From contig JBOHAD010000065.1 in NCBI GenBank assembly GCA_050697555.1, forward strand, positions 1 through 12,694: a DNA stretch of 12,694 nucleotides, read 5' to 3'. The position numbers were made by a program, and so were the translations under genes. The notes under the pieces were generated by a model, which did not search any database, was not told where the DNA came from, and saw only the letters and a list, made by a program, of their open reading frames with translations. Below are positions 1-6,292 of this stretch, one piece after another (positions within the stretch are counted from its first letter, which is position 1; the number at the start of each line of letters is the position of its first letter). The stretch is from DASQWP01 sp050697555. GTDB lineage: Bacteria; Actinomycetota; Thermoleophilia; Gaiellales; Gaiellaceae.

Positions 1-351
1 CTTCCCCGTGAGAAGCGGCTCGAGGTCGCGCTCACGTACATCTACGGGATCGGCCCGTCGACCTCGCGCAGGATCTGCGCCGAGCTCGGGCTCGCCCAGG
101 ACGAGAAGGTGCGCGATCTCACGGACGAGGAGATCACGAAGCTCCGGCAGTTCATCGACGCGAACCTCGACGTGGAGGGCGAGCTGCGCCGCGAGCGCTC
201 CCAGTCGATCAAGCGCCTCCAGGAGATCGGCGCGTACCGAGGCGTGCGACATCGCCGCGGCCTGCCGGTGAACGGCCAGCGGACGAAGACGAACGCCCGC
301 ACGCGCAAGGGCCCGAAGAAGACCGTCGGCCGCGGGAAGAAGGCCAAGTAA
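1..351 (+). CDS. rpsM: 30S ribosomal protein S13 (uS13), 5' end missing
   Basis: Reading frame 1 is open from the first base to TAA at 349-351. It begins LPREKRLEVALTYIYGIGPS, the conserved start of S13 just after its usual first eight or so residues, so only a short N-terminus lies outside the window. The middle carries the helix-two-turn-helix region (DLTDEEITKLRQFI), then the GAYRGVRHRRGLPVNGQRTK motif, and the tail is very basic (RKGPKKTVGRGKKAK). These are the parts that contact 16S rRNA and P-site tRNA in the head of the small subunit. The stop codon shares one base with the rpsK start (TAATG), so the two genes are probably translationally coupled. Followed by rpsK-rpsD-rpoA-rplQ, this is the classic alpha operon order. 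The family assignment is certain. Confidence 0.98.
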   Translation, partial: LPREKRLEVALTYIYGIGPSTSRRICAELGLAQDEKVRDLTDEEITKLRQFIDANLDVEGELRRERSQSIKRLQEIGAYRGVRHRRGLPVNGQRTKTNARTRKGPKKTVGRGKKAK

Positions 352-755
352 TGGCGCCTCCCCGCAGACAGGCGGCCAAGGGCCGCGCGCGTCGCCGCGT
401 CAAGAAGAACATCGCCATCGGCCAGGCGCACATCAAGACGTCGTTCAACAACACGATCGTGACGCTGACGGACAAGGAGGGGAACGTCATCGCCTGGGAG
501 AGCGCCGGCTCCGCCGGCTTCAAGGGCTCACGCAAGTCGACGCCCTTCGCCGCCCAGGTGACGGCCGACTCCTGCGCCCGCAAGGGGATGGAGCATGGGC
601 TCCAGAAGGTCGAGGTCTTCGTCAAGGGCCCGGGCTCCGGCCGCGAGACCGCGATCCGTTCGCTCCAGGCGGCCGGGCTCGAGATCCTCGGCGTCCGGGA
701 CGTCTCGCCGCAGGCCCACAACGGCGTCCGGCCGAAGAAGCGGAGGCGCGTCTAA
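351..755 (+). CDS. rpsK: 30S ribosomal protein S11 (uS11)
   Basis: A 134-residue protein of normal length for S11. A basic, variable N-terminus (about residues 1-20) is followed by the conserved core: NIAIGQAHIKTSFNNTIVTL, WESAGSAGFKGSRKSTPFAA, the VKGPGSGRETAIRSLQAAGL region and the C-terminal DVSPQAHNGVRPKKRRRV. S11 sits on the platform of the 30S subunit, binds 16S rRNA and lines the mRNA exit near the E site. The ATG overlaps the rpsM stop by one base and its own TAA overlaps the rpsD ATG in the same way, so three genes in a row are joined by TAATG junctions. Nothing unusual is seen in the coding sequence. Confidence 0.98.
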   Translation: MAPPRRQAAKGRARRRVKKNIAIGQAHIKTSFNNTIVTLTDKEGNVIAWESAGSAGFKGSRKSTPFAAQVTADSCARKGMEHGLQKVEVFVKGPGSGRETAIRSLQAAGLEILGVRDVSPQAHNGVRPKKRRRV

Positions 756-1375
756 TGGCCCGCTCCCTCGGTCCCAAGTGCAAGCTCTGCCGTCGCGAGG
801 GCATGAAGCTCTTCCTGAAGGGCGAGCGGTGCCTCACGGAGAAGTGCGCCGTCGAGCGCCGCAGCTACCCCCCGGGAGAGCACGGACGCGGCCGCATCAA
901 GCAGTCGGAGTACCTGCTCCAGCTGCGCGAGAAGCAGAAGGCGCGCCGCTACTACGGCCTCCTCGAGAAGCAGTTCCGCAACTACTACGACAAGGCCGCG
1001 AAGCGCTCGGGCATCACGGGCGAGGAGCTGCTGCGCATGCTCGAGACGCGCCTGGACAACGTCGTCTACCGCCTCGGCTTCGCCGCCTCGCGCGCCCAGG
1101 CGCGCCAGATCATCCGCCACGGCCACTTCCACGTCAACGGCCGGCGCGTCAACATCCCGAGCTTCCAGGTGCGCCCCGACGACGTCGTCTCGATGCGTCC
1201 GGGGAGCCCCGTGGAGCAGGTCGTTCGCGACGCGACCGATCTCACCGCCTCCGTGGCGTCGTGGCTCCAGGCCGACCACGACAACCTGACCGGGAAGGTC
1301 TTGAAGCTGCCCGACCGCGCGGACATCGACACGCCCGTGCAGGAGCAGCTCATCGTCGAGCTCTACTCGAAGTAG
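755..1375 (+). CDS. rpsD: 30S ribosomal protein S4 (uS4), zinc-binding form
   Basis: A 206-residue S4. The N-terminus holds C9-x2-C12 and C26-x4-C31, a complete four-cysteine zinc site (the C+ form). Next come the YPPGEHGRGR segment, the YYGLLEKQFRNYYDKA stretch and the S4 RNA-binding domain (LDNVVYRLGFA, ARQIIRHGHFHVNGRRVNIPS, about residues 92-150). The C-terminus is the typical PVQEQLIVELYSK. S4 is a primary 16S rRNA binder that nucleates small-subunit assembly; in some bacteria it also represses this operon at the translational level, but I see no evidence for or against that here. The mycobacterial and streptomycete S4 proteins I know lack these cysteines, so the intact zinc site points to a deeper actinobacterial branch. 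That last point is inference from memory. Confidence 0.98.
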   Translation: MARSLGPKCKLCRREGMKLFLKGERCLTEKCAVERRSYPPGEHGRGRIKQSEYLLQLREKQKARRYYGLLEKQFRNYYDKAAKRSGITGEELLRMLETRLDNVVYRLGFAASRAQARQIIRHGHFHVNGRRVNIPSFQVRPDDVVSMRPGSPVEQVVRDATDLTASVASWLQADHDNLTGKVLKLPDRADIDTPVQEQLIVELYSK

Positions 1376-1383
1376 AAAGGAAG
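1376..1383 (+). promoter_or_regulatory. Shine-Dalgarno sequence deciding the rpoA start
   Basis: AAAGGAAG directly follows the rpsD stop and ends one base before ATG 1385. It supports this ATG over the second in-frame ATG at 1406, which would lie more than 20 bases away and has no SD of its own. The spacing is on the short side. Confidence 0.6.
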
Positions 1384-1384
1384 C

Positions 1385-2344
1385 ATGGTTACACGAACGT
1401 CTCTCATGGATTTTCAGATTCCGAGGATCACCCACGAGGAGGTGAACGAGGACCGGGGCGTCTTCTCGATCGAGCCCCTCGACCGCGGCTTCGGCTACAC
1501 GTTCGGAAACTCGCTGCGGCGCGTCCTCCTCTCCTCGCTCGAGGGCGCCGCCGTCACGTCCGTGAAGATCGAGGGCGTCGCACACGAGTTCACGACGCTC
1601 AAGGGCGTGCGCGAGGACGTCACGGACGTCATCCTCAACCTCAAGAACCTCATCTGCCTGCTGCACGGCGAGTCGCCCGAGGTCGAGGTGCGCCTCGACA
1701 AGAAGGGCGCGGGCCCGGTGACCGCCGCCGACATCGAGGCGCCGGCCGATCTCGAGATCCTCAACCCGGATCTCGAGATCGCCAACCTCTCTGACAAGGG
1801 CCGCCTCGAGATCACGCTCACGATCGGGCGCGGCCGGGGCTACGTGCCCGCCGAGCTGAACCGGGGTCCCGAGCACACCATCGGCGTCATCCCCGTGGAC
1901 TCGATCTTCTCGCCCGTGCGGCGTGTCTCCTACGAGGTGGAGGCGGCTCGCGTGGGGCAGAGGACCGACTACGACAAGCTGACGCTGGACGTGACCACGG
2001 ACGGCTCCGTCGCCCCGCGCGACGCGATCGCCGAGGCTGCGGAGATCCTCATCCGCCAGCTCGCCATCTTCACGGACCTCGACAGGATCGAGGGCTTCGG
2101 CGAGGCCGCCGAGGCGGAGGCCGAGGCGCCGCAGGCCCACGGGATGGAGAACTTCCCCATCGAGGAGCTCGAGCTCGGCGTCCGCTCGTACAACTGCCTC
2201 AAGCGCGTCGGGATCGAGACGATCGGCGACCTCGTCTCGAAGAGCGAGAACGAGCTCGCCGCCATCCCCAACTTCGGCAAGAAGTCGATCGAGGAAGTCT
2301 CCGAGACGCTCCAGGCCCACGGCCTCACGCTGAGAGACGAATGA
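1385..2344 (+). CDS. rpoA: DNA-directed RNA polymerase subunit alpha
   Basis: A 319-residue alpha subunit with both domains. The N-terminal assembly domain (about 1-240) shows RGVFSIEPLDRGFGYTFGNSLRRVLLSS and EFTTLKGVREDVTDVILNLK, which dimerise and bind beta and beta'. An acidic, alanine-rich linker (EAAEAEAEAPQAHG) leads to the C-terminal domain (about 255-319). LELGVRSYNCLK there holds R267, which corresponds to E. coli R265, the residue that contacts UP-element DNA, followed by IPNFGKKSIEEV. Start at ATG 1385 is preferred for its SD; ATG 1406 (MDFQIPRI) would remove seven residues that look unstructured. The ATGA overlap with rplQ implies coupled translation. Full length and intact, so this is the housekeeping subunit. 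Confidence 0.98.
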   Translation: MVTRTSLMDFQIPRITHEEVNEDRGVFSIEPLDRGFGYTFGNSLRRVLLSSLEGAAVTSVKIEGVAHEFTTLKGVREDVTDVILNLKNLICLLHGESPEVEVRLDKKGAGPVTAADIEAPADLEILNPDLEIANLSDKGRLEITLTIGRGRGYVPAELNRGPEHTIGVIPVDSIFSPVRRVSYEVEAARVGQRTDYDKLTLDVTTDGSVAPRDAIAEAAEILIRQLAIFTDLDRIEGFGEAAEAEAEAPQAHGMENFPIEELELGVRSYNCLKRVGIETIGDLVSKSENELAAIPNFGKKSIEEVSETLQAHGLTLRDE

Positions 2345-2727
2345 GGCACCGCAAGGCCGGCAGGAAGCTGGGGCGCGACTCCGCCCAGCGCAAGGCGCTC
2401 CACGCCGGCCTGGCGAGCGCGCTGATCGAGCACGGCCGCATCCGGACGACCGAGGCCAAGGCCAAGGAGGTGCGGCCGATCGTCGAGGAGATGATCACGC
2501 TCGGGAAGCGCGGCGACGTCGCGGCACACCGCCAGGCGGTCGCCTTCCTCCGCTCGAAGCCGGTTGCGCACAAGCTCTTCGCGGACGTGGCGCCCCGCTT
2601 CGCCGAGCGCCCCGGCGGGTACACCCGCGTGGTCAAGATCGGCCCGCGTCAGGGCGACGCGGCGCCGATGGCCTACCTCGAGCTCGTGGACTACGTCCCC
2701 GAGCGCGCACCCGCGCCGGTTCCGTAG
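2341..2727 (+). CDS. rplQ: 50S ribosomal protein L17 (bL17)
   Basis: A 128-residue L17 starting MRHRKAGRKLGRDSAQRKAL, the family hallmark. The EHGRIRTTEAKAKEVRP block and the C-terminal GGYTRVVKIGPRQGDAAPMAYLELVDY follow. L17 is a large-subunit protein near the peptide exit tunnel. Its ATG lies inside the rpoA stop (ATGA), as in most alpha operons. It is the last gene of the operon: the next intact + strand gene is truA, 2.7 kb downstream, with divergent and broken genes between. The last residues (PERAPAPVP) are a short proline-rich extension and not conserved. Confidence 0.98.
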   Translation: MRHRKAGRKLGRDSAQRKALHAGLASALIEHGRIRTTEAKAKEVRPIVEEMITLGKRGDVAAHRQAVAFLRSKPVAHKLFADVAPRFAERPGGYTRVVKIGPRQGDAAPMAYLELVDYVPERAPAPVP

Positions 2728-2740
2728 CGGGTCGGGAACC
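2718..2740 (+). terminator. Possible weak hairpin at the end of the alpha operon
   Basis: GGTTCC at 2718-2723 and GGAACC at 2735-2740 form a perfect six-base stem with an 11-base loop containing the rplQ stop codon. A GC-rich run (CCGGGCCCCGG) follows. There is no T-tract, so this is at best a poor intrinsic terminator and could be chance in such GC-rich DNA. Confidence 0.22.
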
Positions 2741-2770
2741 CTCCGGGCCCCGGCGGCCACGTAGGGGTTG

Positions 2771-3134
2771 ATGACGAAGGCCACGGACGCTGAGCTCGCA
2801 ACGCGCCTCCGCCGGTGAGGCCGCGGCCTTCGGGGTCCTCTTCGAGCGGCACGCCCGGGCCGTCTACAACTACTGCTTCCGCCGCACAGGCGACTGGTCG
2901 ACGGCGGAAGACCTCACATCCGTCGTCTTTCTCGAGGCCTGGCGGCGACGGGACTCCGTCGTCCTCGAAAGCGACAGCGTCCGCCACACGCTCGTCTTCG
3001 ACCCGGAAACGGCCGTTCTTCTCGCGGAAACGGAGATCGCGCTCGAGAATTCCTTCGGGTATCCCGAGGGCGAGATCGTGGGCTATGCGACCTACCTCGA
3101 CGCGAAGGTCGTCGACGAGGCGCCGCGCGGTTAG
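2771..3134 (+). pseudogene. Decayed ECF sigma factor fused to the tail of its partner gene
   Basis: ATG 2771 has AGGGG just upstream and starts MTKATDAELATRLRR, the opening of an ECF sigma factor, but meets TGA at 2816. The homology continues in another frame from 2808: SAGEAAAFGVLFERH, then ARAVYNYCFRRTGDW and TAEDLTSVVFLEAWRRR, which are sigma region 2. One extra base near 2800-2808 explains the frame change. From about 2979 the same open frame becomes VRHTLVFDPETAVLLAETE and then GEIVGYATYLDAKVVDEAP, ending at TAG 3132. That resembles the C-terminus of the actinobacterial CU044_5270-type proteins often encoded just after such sigma factors (recalled, not searched). Sigma region 4 and most of the partner are absent. 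The simplest reading is one frameshift plus one internal deletion joining two neighbouring genes. No ATG, GTG or TTG opens the second frame before the sigma homology. Probably non-functional. Confidence 0.75.
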
Positions 3135-3595
3135 CTCCGCGCGGCGCTTGCGTACCGCTCGAGCACGCCGATCCAGCCCCCGTCGTAGGCCGCGCGCACC
3201 TCGGCGGCGCGGTCGCCGCGGGCTTCCCAGCCGCGGTGCTCGAGCTCGACGACCGTCGAGTCACCGTCGGCGGTGAAGCGCACCTCGACCTCGGTGGTCT
3301 CCTCCGGGCGGAGCCCTGGATGCCAGGTGAAGACGAGGCGGTGAGGGGGCTCCCAGGCAGTGATCTCGCCCCAGTTCTCGCGTCCGTCGCGCCATAGCTC
3401 GAAGATCGCGCCGCCGAGCCGGGGCTCGAGCGAGGCTTCGTCGGCGAGCTCCTCGTGCACCGAGTGCGTCTTGACCGGCCACCACTCGCCCATCCGCTCC
3501 GTGAAGACCTCGAACGCGTGCTCGAGGGATGCCTCCACGGTGATGCTCTTCCGGACGGGCTCCACCCGCGTGGTTTCAGTCGTCTCGGGACTCAT
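3131..3595 (-). CDS. AHSA1/SRPBCC-domain protein
   Basis: A 154-residue protein of the START/Bet v1-like superfamily, AHSA1 type. After a short polar N-terminus, residues 15-35 (RKSITVEASLEHAFEVFTER) form the first strand and helix. MGEWWP, GGAIFELWRDG, then WEPPHRLVFTWHPG and a final STVVELEHRGWE segment follow the family pattern, ending in the amphipathic helix GGWIGVLERYA. Members bind small hydrophobic ligands in a cavity; the ligand and role here are unknown. ATG 3595 is chosen because AAAGGAG (3602-3608) precedes it by six bases; an upstream in-frame ATG (3643) lacks such a site. The gene overlaps the end of the ArsR gene by 20 bases, so the pair is translationally coupled. Its TAA overlaps the stop of the opposing remnant. 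Confidence 0.9.
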   Translation of the reverse strand: MSPETTETTRVEPVRKSITVEASLEHAFEVFTERMGEWWPVKTHSVHEELADEASLEPRLGGAIFELWRDGRENWGEITAWEPPHRLVFTWHPGLRPEETTEVEVRFTADGDSTVVELEHRGWEARGDRAAEVRAAYDGGWIGVLERYASAARS

Positions 3596-3908
3596 CGCCA
3601 GCTCCTTTCGGGTCGCTTTCTGCCGCTTCCTTGAAGGCCCCAAGGGCTTCCTCCCAGAACCCGTCCAGGTACGAGCGCAGCTCGGCGAGCCCGTCCCCGT
3701 TCACACCGTAGTAGCGGCGGGTGCCTTCCCGGCGCTCGTCGACGAGCCCCGCGTCCTTCAGCACGCGAAGATGCTGGGAGACGGCCGGACGGCTGACGGG
3801 CAGCTCGCGCGCAATCTCCCCGACCGGGCGTGCGCCCCGCCGGAGCCGCTCGAAGACCGCCCGGCGAGTCGGGTCGGCCAGGGCCGTGAACGCTTCTGCG
3901 TAAGCCAT
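3576..3908 (-). CDS. ArsR/SmtB-family transcriptional repressor (AHSA1-linked type)
   Basis: A 110-residue winged-helix protein. FTALADPTRRAVFERLRRG opens the domain. The helix-turn-helix is at about residues 28-51 (VGEIARELPVSRPAVSQHLRVLKDAG), and the wing is EGTRRYYGVNGDGL. No cysteine occurs at all, so the classic metal-sensing sites of ArsR/SmtB are absent. It fits the SdpR-like branch, which is commonly paired with an SRPBCC protein, as here. The acidic tail (ESDPKGAGDESRDD) overlaps the partner gene. There is no SD: a promoter ends only a few bases before ATG 3908, so the mRNA is probably leaderless. A cluster of TAAG/CTTA inverted repeats over that promoter suggests autorepression (inference). 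Confidence 0.92.
   Translation of the reverse strand: MAYAEAFTALADPTRRAVFERLRRGARPVGEIARELPVSRPAVSQHLRVLKDAGLVDERREGTRRYYGVNGDGLAELRSYLDGFWEEALGAFKEAAESDPKGAGDESRDD
3602..3608 (-). promoter_or_regulatory. Shine-Dalgarno sequence of the AHSA1 gene
   Basis: AAAGGAG read on the - strand, six bases before ATG 3595 and inside the ArsR coding sequence. It is one of the strongest SD matches in the window and decides the AHSA1 start. Confidence 0.75.
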
Positions 3909-3939
3909 TGCTTACCGTAAGCTTAGACTTACCGATAAG
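3901..3939 (-). promoter_or_regulatory. Probable ArsR operator cluster (TAAG/CTTA repeats)
   Basis: Two similar dyads, CTTACCGTAAG at 3911-3921 and CTTACCGATAAG at 3928-3939, begin 17 bases apart. TAAGCTTA at 3918-3925 is a perfect palindrome between them. TAAGC-N5-GCTTA-like symmetry (3901-3914) extends into the first codons of arsR. The patch is clearly AT-richer than its surroundings and covers the predicted -10 box. Operators of this kind at an autoregulated ArsR promoter are expected; binding itself is inference. Confidence 0.6.
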
Positions 3940-3949
3940 CCGTTGTCAA
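3920..3949 (-). promoter_or_regulatory. Promoter of arsR-AHSA1, near-leaderless
   Basis: On the - strand a perfect -35 box TTGACA lies at 3949-3944 and a -10 candidate TAAGCT at 3925-3920, with an 18-base spacer. Transcription would begin about five bases before ATG 3908, leaving no room for an SD. The -35 box includes the TGA stop (3948-3946) of the upstream peptidase gene. Confidence 0.6.
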
Positions 3950-5355
3950 GGTCCGGCGAGCTGGAGGGCGACCGCGGCGGCAGCGTCCGCCATTTGCCCG
4001 AGGGCGGTGCTGTCGACGTTGGCCAGCGTGTCGCACGCTTGGTGGTAGCAGGCGTCGTGTGGCTCGCCGGCCCGGCCGCCGAACAGCTCCTCCTCCTCGG
4101 GCGTCTTCGGCTCGTCCGCCCCGGTGAAGAGGCCTCCGACGGGAATCCCTTGCTCGGCGAAGGGAGCGTGGTCCGAGCGGCCGTCGAGGACGACGTCCAC
4201 GGTCTCGAGGTCGTGCGACTCGAACCACTCCCCGAACGCGTCCGTGATCTCGGGGTCGGCGTCGTAGACGAGCCGCGCGAAGTTGGGCGAGCCGATCATG
4301 TCGAAGTTCAGCACCAGCGCGATCTCTTCCGTGACGTCGGAGCCGAGGTGCTCGGCGTACTCCCTCGAGCCGTGGAGCCCGAGCTCCTCGCCCGCCCAGA
4401 AGGCGAAGCGCATCCCTCGCTCTGGGCGGGCGTCGAGGCGCTTCAGCTGGACGGCGGCCTCGAGGATCGCCGCCGATCCGGAGCCGTTGTCGTTGATGCC
4501 CGGCCCGGCCCCCACCGAGTCGAGGTGAGCGCCGAGGAGGACGACGCCGTCATCCGTCCTTCCCGGAAGGTCAGCGATGACGTTCGCGGTCTCTCGCTCC
4601 GAGTTGTCGACGTCCGCGGCTACGTGCACGGTGACGCCGGCCATGCCGGCGAGCTCCTCGCCCACGGCATTGGAGAGCCCGAGCACCGGCACGCGCACGC
4701 GGGGCTCGAGGAGCGTCGCGCTGATCGGCGCCTCGCGCCCGGGCCCGCCCTCGTTGAAGACGAGCACGGCCGCTGCGCCTGCCCGCTCCGCGTTTCCCAC
4801 CTTCTGGAAGAAGAAGCAGCCGCCGCGGCGTAGGAGCGCGACGGCGCCGTCGGTGAAGCCGTCGAAGTCGCCGCTCTCGCAGCCGCTCGTCGGGTCGCCC
4901 GCGTCGACCGCCTCTAGCGGGGCGGTGACGTCGCCGCTGCCCGAGTACTCGAGAGTGAGGAAGTCGCGACCCGGGCGGAATGATGCAGGCGACGGCGTGG
5001 TGCGCTCCAGCGTCGACGGCTCCCGCTCGCGAGAGACGGGCAGACGGAACCGATGGAGCTCCGGCTCGTAACCCGCGCCTCCGAGTGTGCGCACGACGTA
5101 GTCGACGGACTCGTCGTAGCCGGGACTTCCGGTCTCCCGCGTCCCTCCGTTCTGGTCGGCAATCGCCTCGAGCTCGCGCAGGTGGCGGAGCAGGGCCTCC
5201 GTGGTCACGGCGCGTTCGAGCGCGGCGGCAGTGACCGTCCCCGGTGCCCTCGCACCGGTCTCGGGAGCCTCATCGTCCTCGCCCCGTGACGCCCAGGCCG
5301 CCAGGGCGGCCGCGAGAATCCCGAGCGCTGCGACGATGAGGAGAGCGCGCTTCAC
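3946..5355 (-). CDS. Exported M28-family zinc aminopeptidase with PA domain
   Basis: A 469-residue protein. Residues 1-23 (MKRALLIVAALGILAAALAA) are a signal peptide or membrane anchor, followed by a polar linker, so the enzyme acts outside the membrane. A protease-associated (PA) domain lies at about 140-245, with C159 and C180 placed for a disulfide. The M28 catalytic domain follows at about 255-465 with a full two-zinc site: H277 (GAHLDS), D289 (INDNGSG), E323/E324 (AGEELGLHGS, general base and ligand), D352 (NFDMIG) and H438. C436 and C441 flank H438, as in the Streptomyces griseus aminopeptidase. The expected activity is removal of N-terminal residues from extracellular peptides; specificity cannot be read. 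Start is GTG 5355, with no clear SD; it gives a proper positively charged signal n-region. It is divergent from truA and could read through into arsR. Confidence 0.92.
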   Translation of the reverse strand: MKRALLIVAALGILAAALAAWASRGEDDEAPETGARAPGTVTAAALERAVTTEALLRHLRELEAIADQNGGTRETGSPGYDESVDYVVRTLGGAGYEPELHRFRLPVSREREPSTLERTTPSPASFRPGRDFLTLEYSGSGDVTAPLEAVDAGDPTSGCESGDFDGFTDGAVALLRRGGCFFFQKVGNAERAGAAAVLVFNEGGPGREAPISATLLEPRVRVPVLGLSNAVGEELAGMAGVTVHVAADVDNSERETANVIADLPGRTDDGVVLLGAHLDSVGAGPGINDNGSGSAAILEAAVQLKRLDARPERGMRFAFWAGEELGLHGSREYAEHLGSDVTEEIALVLNFDMIGSPNFARLVYDADPEITDAFGEWFESHDLETVDVVLDGRSDHAPFAEQGIPVGGLFTGADEPKTPEEEELFGGRAGEPHDACYHQACDTLANVDSTALGQMADAAAAVALQLAGP

Positions 5356-5399
5356 GCCCGCTACGACGACCGCGGGCGCGCGAAGATTGTCCCCCGGAT

Positions 5400-5405
5400 T
5401 AGCCT
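5400..5405 (+). promoter_or_regulatory. Possible -10 box for truA
   Basis: TAGCCT fits the TANNNT pattern and is followed by six bases and then GTG 5412, the spacing of a leaderless transcript. No -35 box or SD is seen, so this is weak. Confidence 0.3.
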
Positions 5406-5411
5406 GACGCC

Positions 5412-6131
5412 GTGCCGACGGTCAGGCTCACGCTGGAGTACGACGGGACGGGCTTCCACGGCTGGGCAGCCCAGCCCGGGCTGCGCACGGTCGAGGGGGA
5501 GCTTCGCGCCGCCCTGGACGAGGTCTACCCGCGTTGGAGTGGGCTCGGAGTGGCGGGGCGCACCGACGCGGGCGTCCACGCGGTCGGCCAGGTGGCGAGC
5601 TTCGCGGCGGAGGGCGGGCCGCCGCCGGACCGGGCCGCACAGGCGCTGAACGGGGCGCTTCCGGACGACGTTGCCGCCGTTGCCTCGGAGGCAGCCGCGG
5701 ACGAATTCCACGCCCGCTTCTCGGCCCGGGCGCGCTCGTACCGCTACCGCGTCTGGGACCGTCCCGCGCCCTCGCCCTTCGAACGGCGACGGTCGCTTTG
5801 GTGGCCGCGCCCCCTCGACGGGGTGCGGCTGGCCGAGGCGGCTGCGCTCCTGCTCGGCGAGCACGACTTCCGCGCCTTCACCCCGAGCGAGACGGAGCAC
5901 GAGGTCTTCGTGCGAGTCGTCTCCGAGGCCCGGTGGGAGCGGGTAGGGGCCGCCCTCGAGCTCCGCGTCACCGCCGACAGCTTCCTCCGGCACATGGTAC
6001 GAACCCTCGTCGGCACGATGCTCGAGCGCGATCCCGCGGCGATCGCGCGCCTGCTCGAAGGGCGCCCGCGAGCGGAGGCTGGTGCGACGGCGCCGCCCTG
6101 GGGCCTCTACCTGGAACGCGTTCACTACTGA
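5412..6131 (+). CDS. truA: tRNA pseudouridine(38-40) synthase TruA
   Basis: A 239-residue TruA of normal length. It makes pseudouridine at positions 38-40 of the tRNA anticodon stem. The N-terminus VRLTLEYDGTGFHGWAAQP is diagnostic. The catalytic aspartate is D52 in GVAGRTDAGVHAVGQV. Y110 in SYRYRVWD matches the conserved tyrosine that packs on the target base. R197 lies in FLRHMVRTLVGTML. The C-terminus ends PPWGLYLERVHY, typical of the family. GTG 5412 is the only start that gives the full N-terminal strand. truA follows rplQ directly in many bacteria; here 2.7 kb of other genes separate them. Confidence 0.97.
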   Translation: MPTVRLTLEYDGTGFHGWAAQPGLRTVEGELRAALDEVYPRWSGLGVAGRTDAGVHAVGQVASFAAEGGPPPDRAAQALNGALPDDVAAVASEAAADEFHARFSARARSYRYRVWDRPAPSPFERRRSLWWPRPLDGVRLAEAAALLLGEHDFRAFTPSETEHEVFVRVVSEARWERVGAALELRVTADSFLRHMVRTLVGTMLERDPAAIARLLEGRPRAEAGATAPPWGLYLERVHY

Positions 6132-6197
6132 CGGGGCCCCGGGGCCACCGCGGTCCTCCCTCCGCTTCGAGCGTACCGCTGGAGGCTGCGCGAGTGG

Positions 6198-6212
6198 GGC
6201 ACGCCTCGTGCC
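6198..6212 (+). other. Short hairpin in the truA-HAD intergenic region
   Basis: GGCACG (6198-6203), CCT, CGTGCC (6207-6212) form a perfect six-base stem with a three-base loop, 66 bases after the truA stop. No T-tract follows. It may help end truA transcription or be chance. The rest of 6132-6272 shows no gene, tRNA or repeat that I can support. Confidence 0.25.
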
Positions 6213-6272
6213 GAGACGGCCGCGACTCTGTCCCACCATCGCAACGCGGGCGTCGGCGGGCGTGCCCGAGCG

Positions 6273-6291
6273 GCATGGATACGATCCATGC
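6273..6291 (+). promoter_or_regulatory. Inverted repeat over a -10 box at the HAD gene start
   Basis: GCATGGAT and ATCCATGC are perfect eight-base arms around a three-base centre (ACG). The centre contains TACGAT (6280-6285), a good actinobacterial -10 hexamer. Transcription would start about seven bases later, at or next to ATG 6293, giving a leaderless mRNA. No -35 match is visible. The dyad could be an operator over the -10 box. Confidence 0.45.
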
Positions 6292-6292
6292 G

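Noticed and set aside
1748..1780. GATCTCGAGATC palindrome occurring twice, 21 bases apart, in rpoA
   Set aside because: Both copies encode the DLEI repeats of a conserved alpha-subunit stretch; codon choice explains them.
752..2320. A 522-codon open frame antisense to rpsD and rpoA
   Set aside because: It lies wholly opposite two certain genes, is low-complexity in Asp/Leu/Val/Arg, and reflects codon bias in GC-rich DNA.
2787..3134. An intact small protein starting at CTG 2790 in the sigma remnant
   Set aside because: CTG starts are rare, it has no SD, and the natural ECF opening lies in the other frame at ATG 2771, so a frameshift is more likely.
6275..6292. ATG 6275 as the HAD start
   Set aside because: It falls inside the inverted repeat and upstream of the expected transcript start, has no SD, and adds residues that precede the normal family start.
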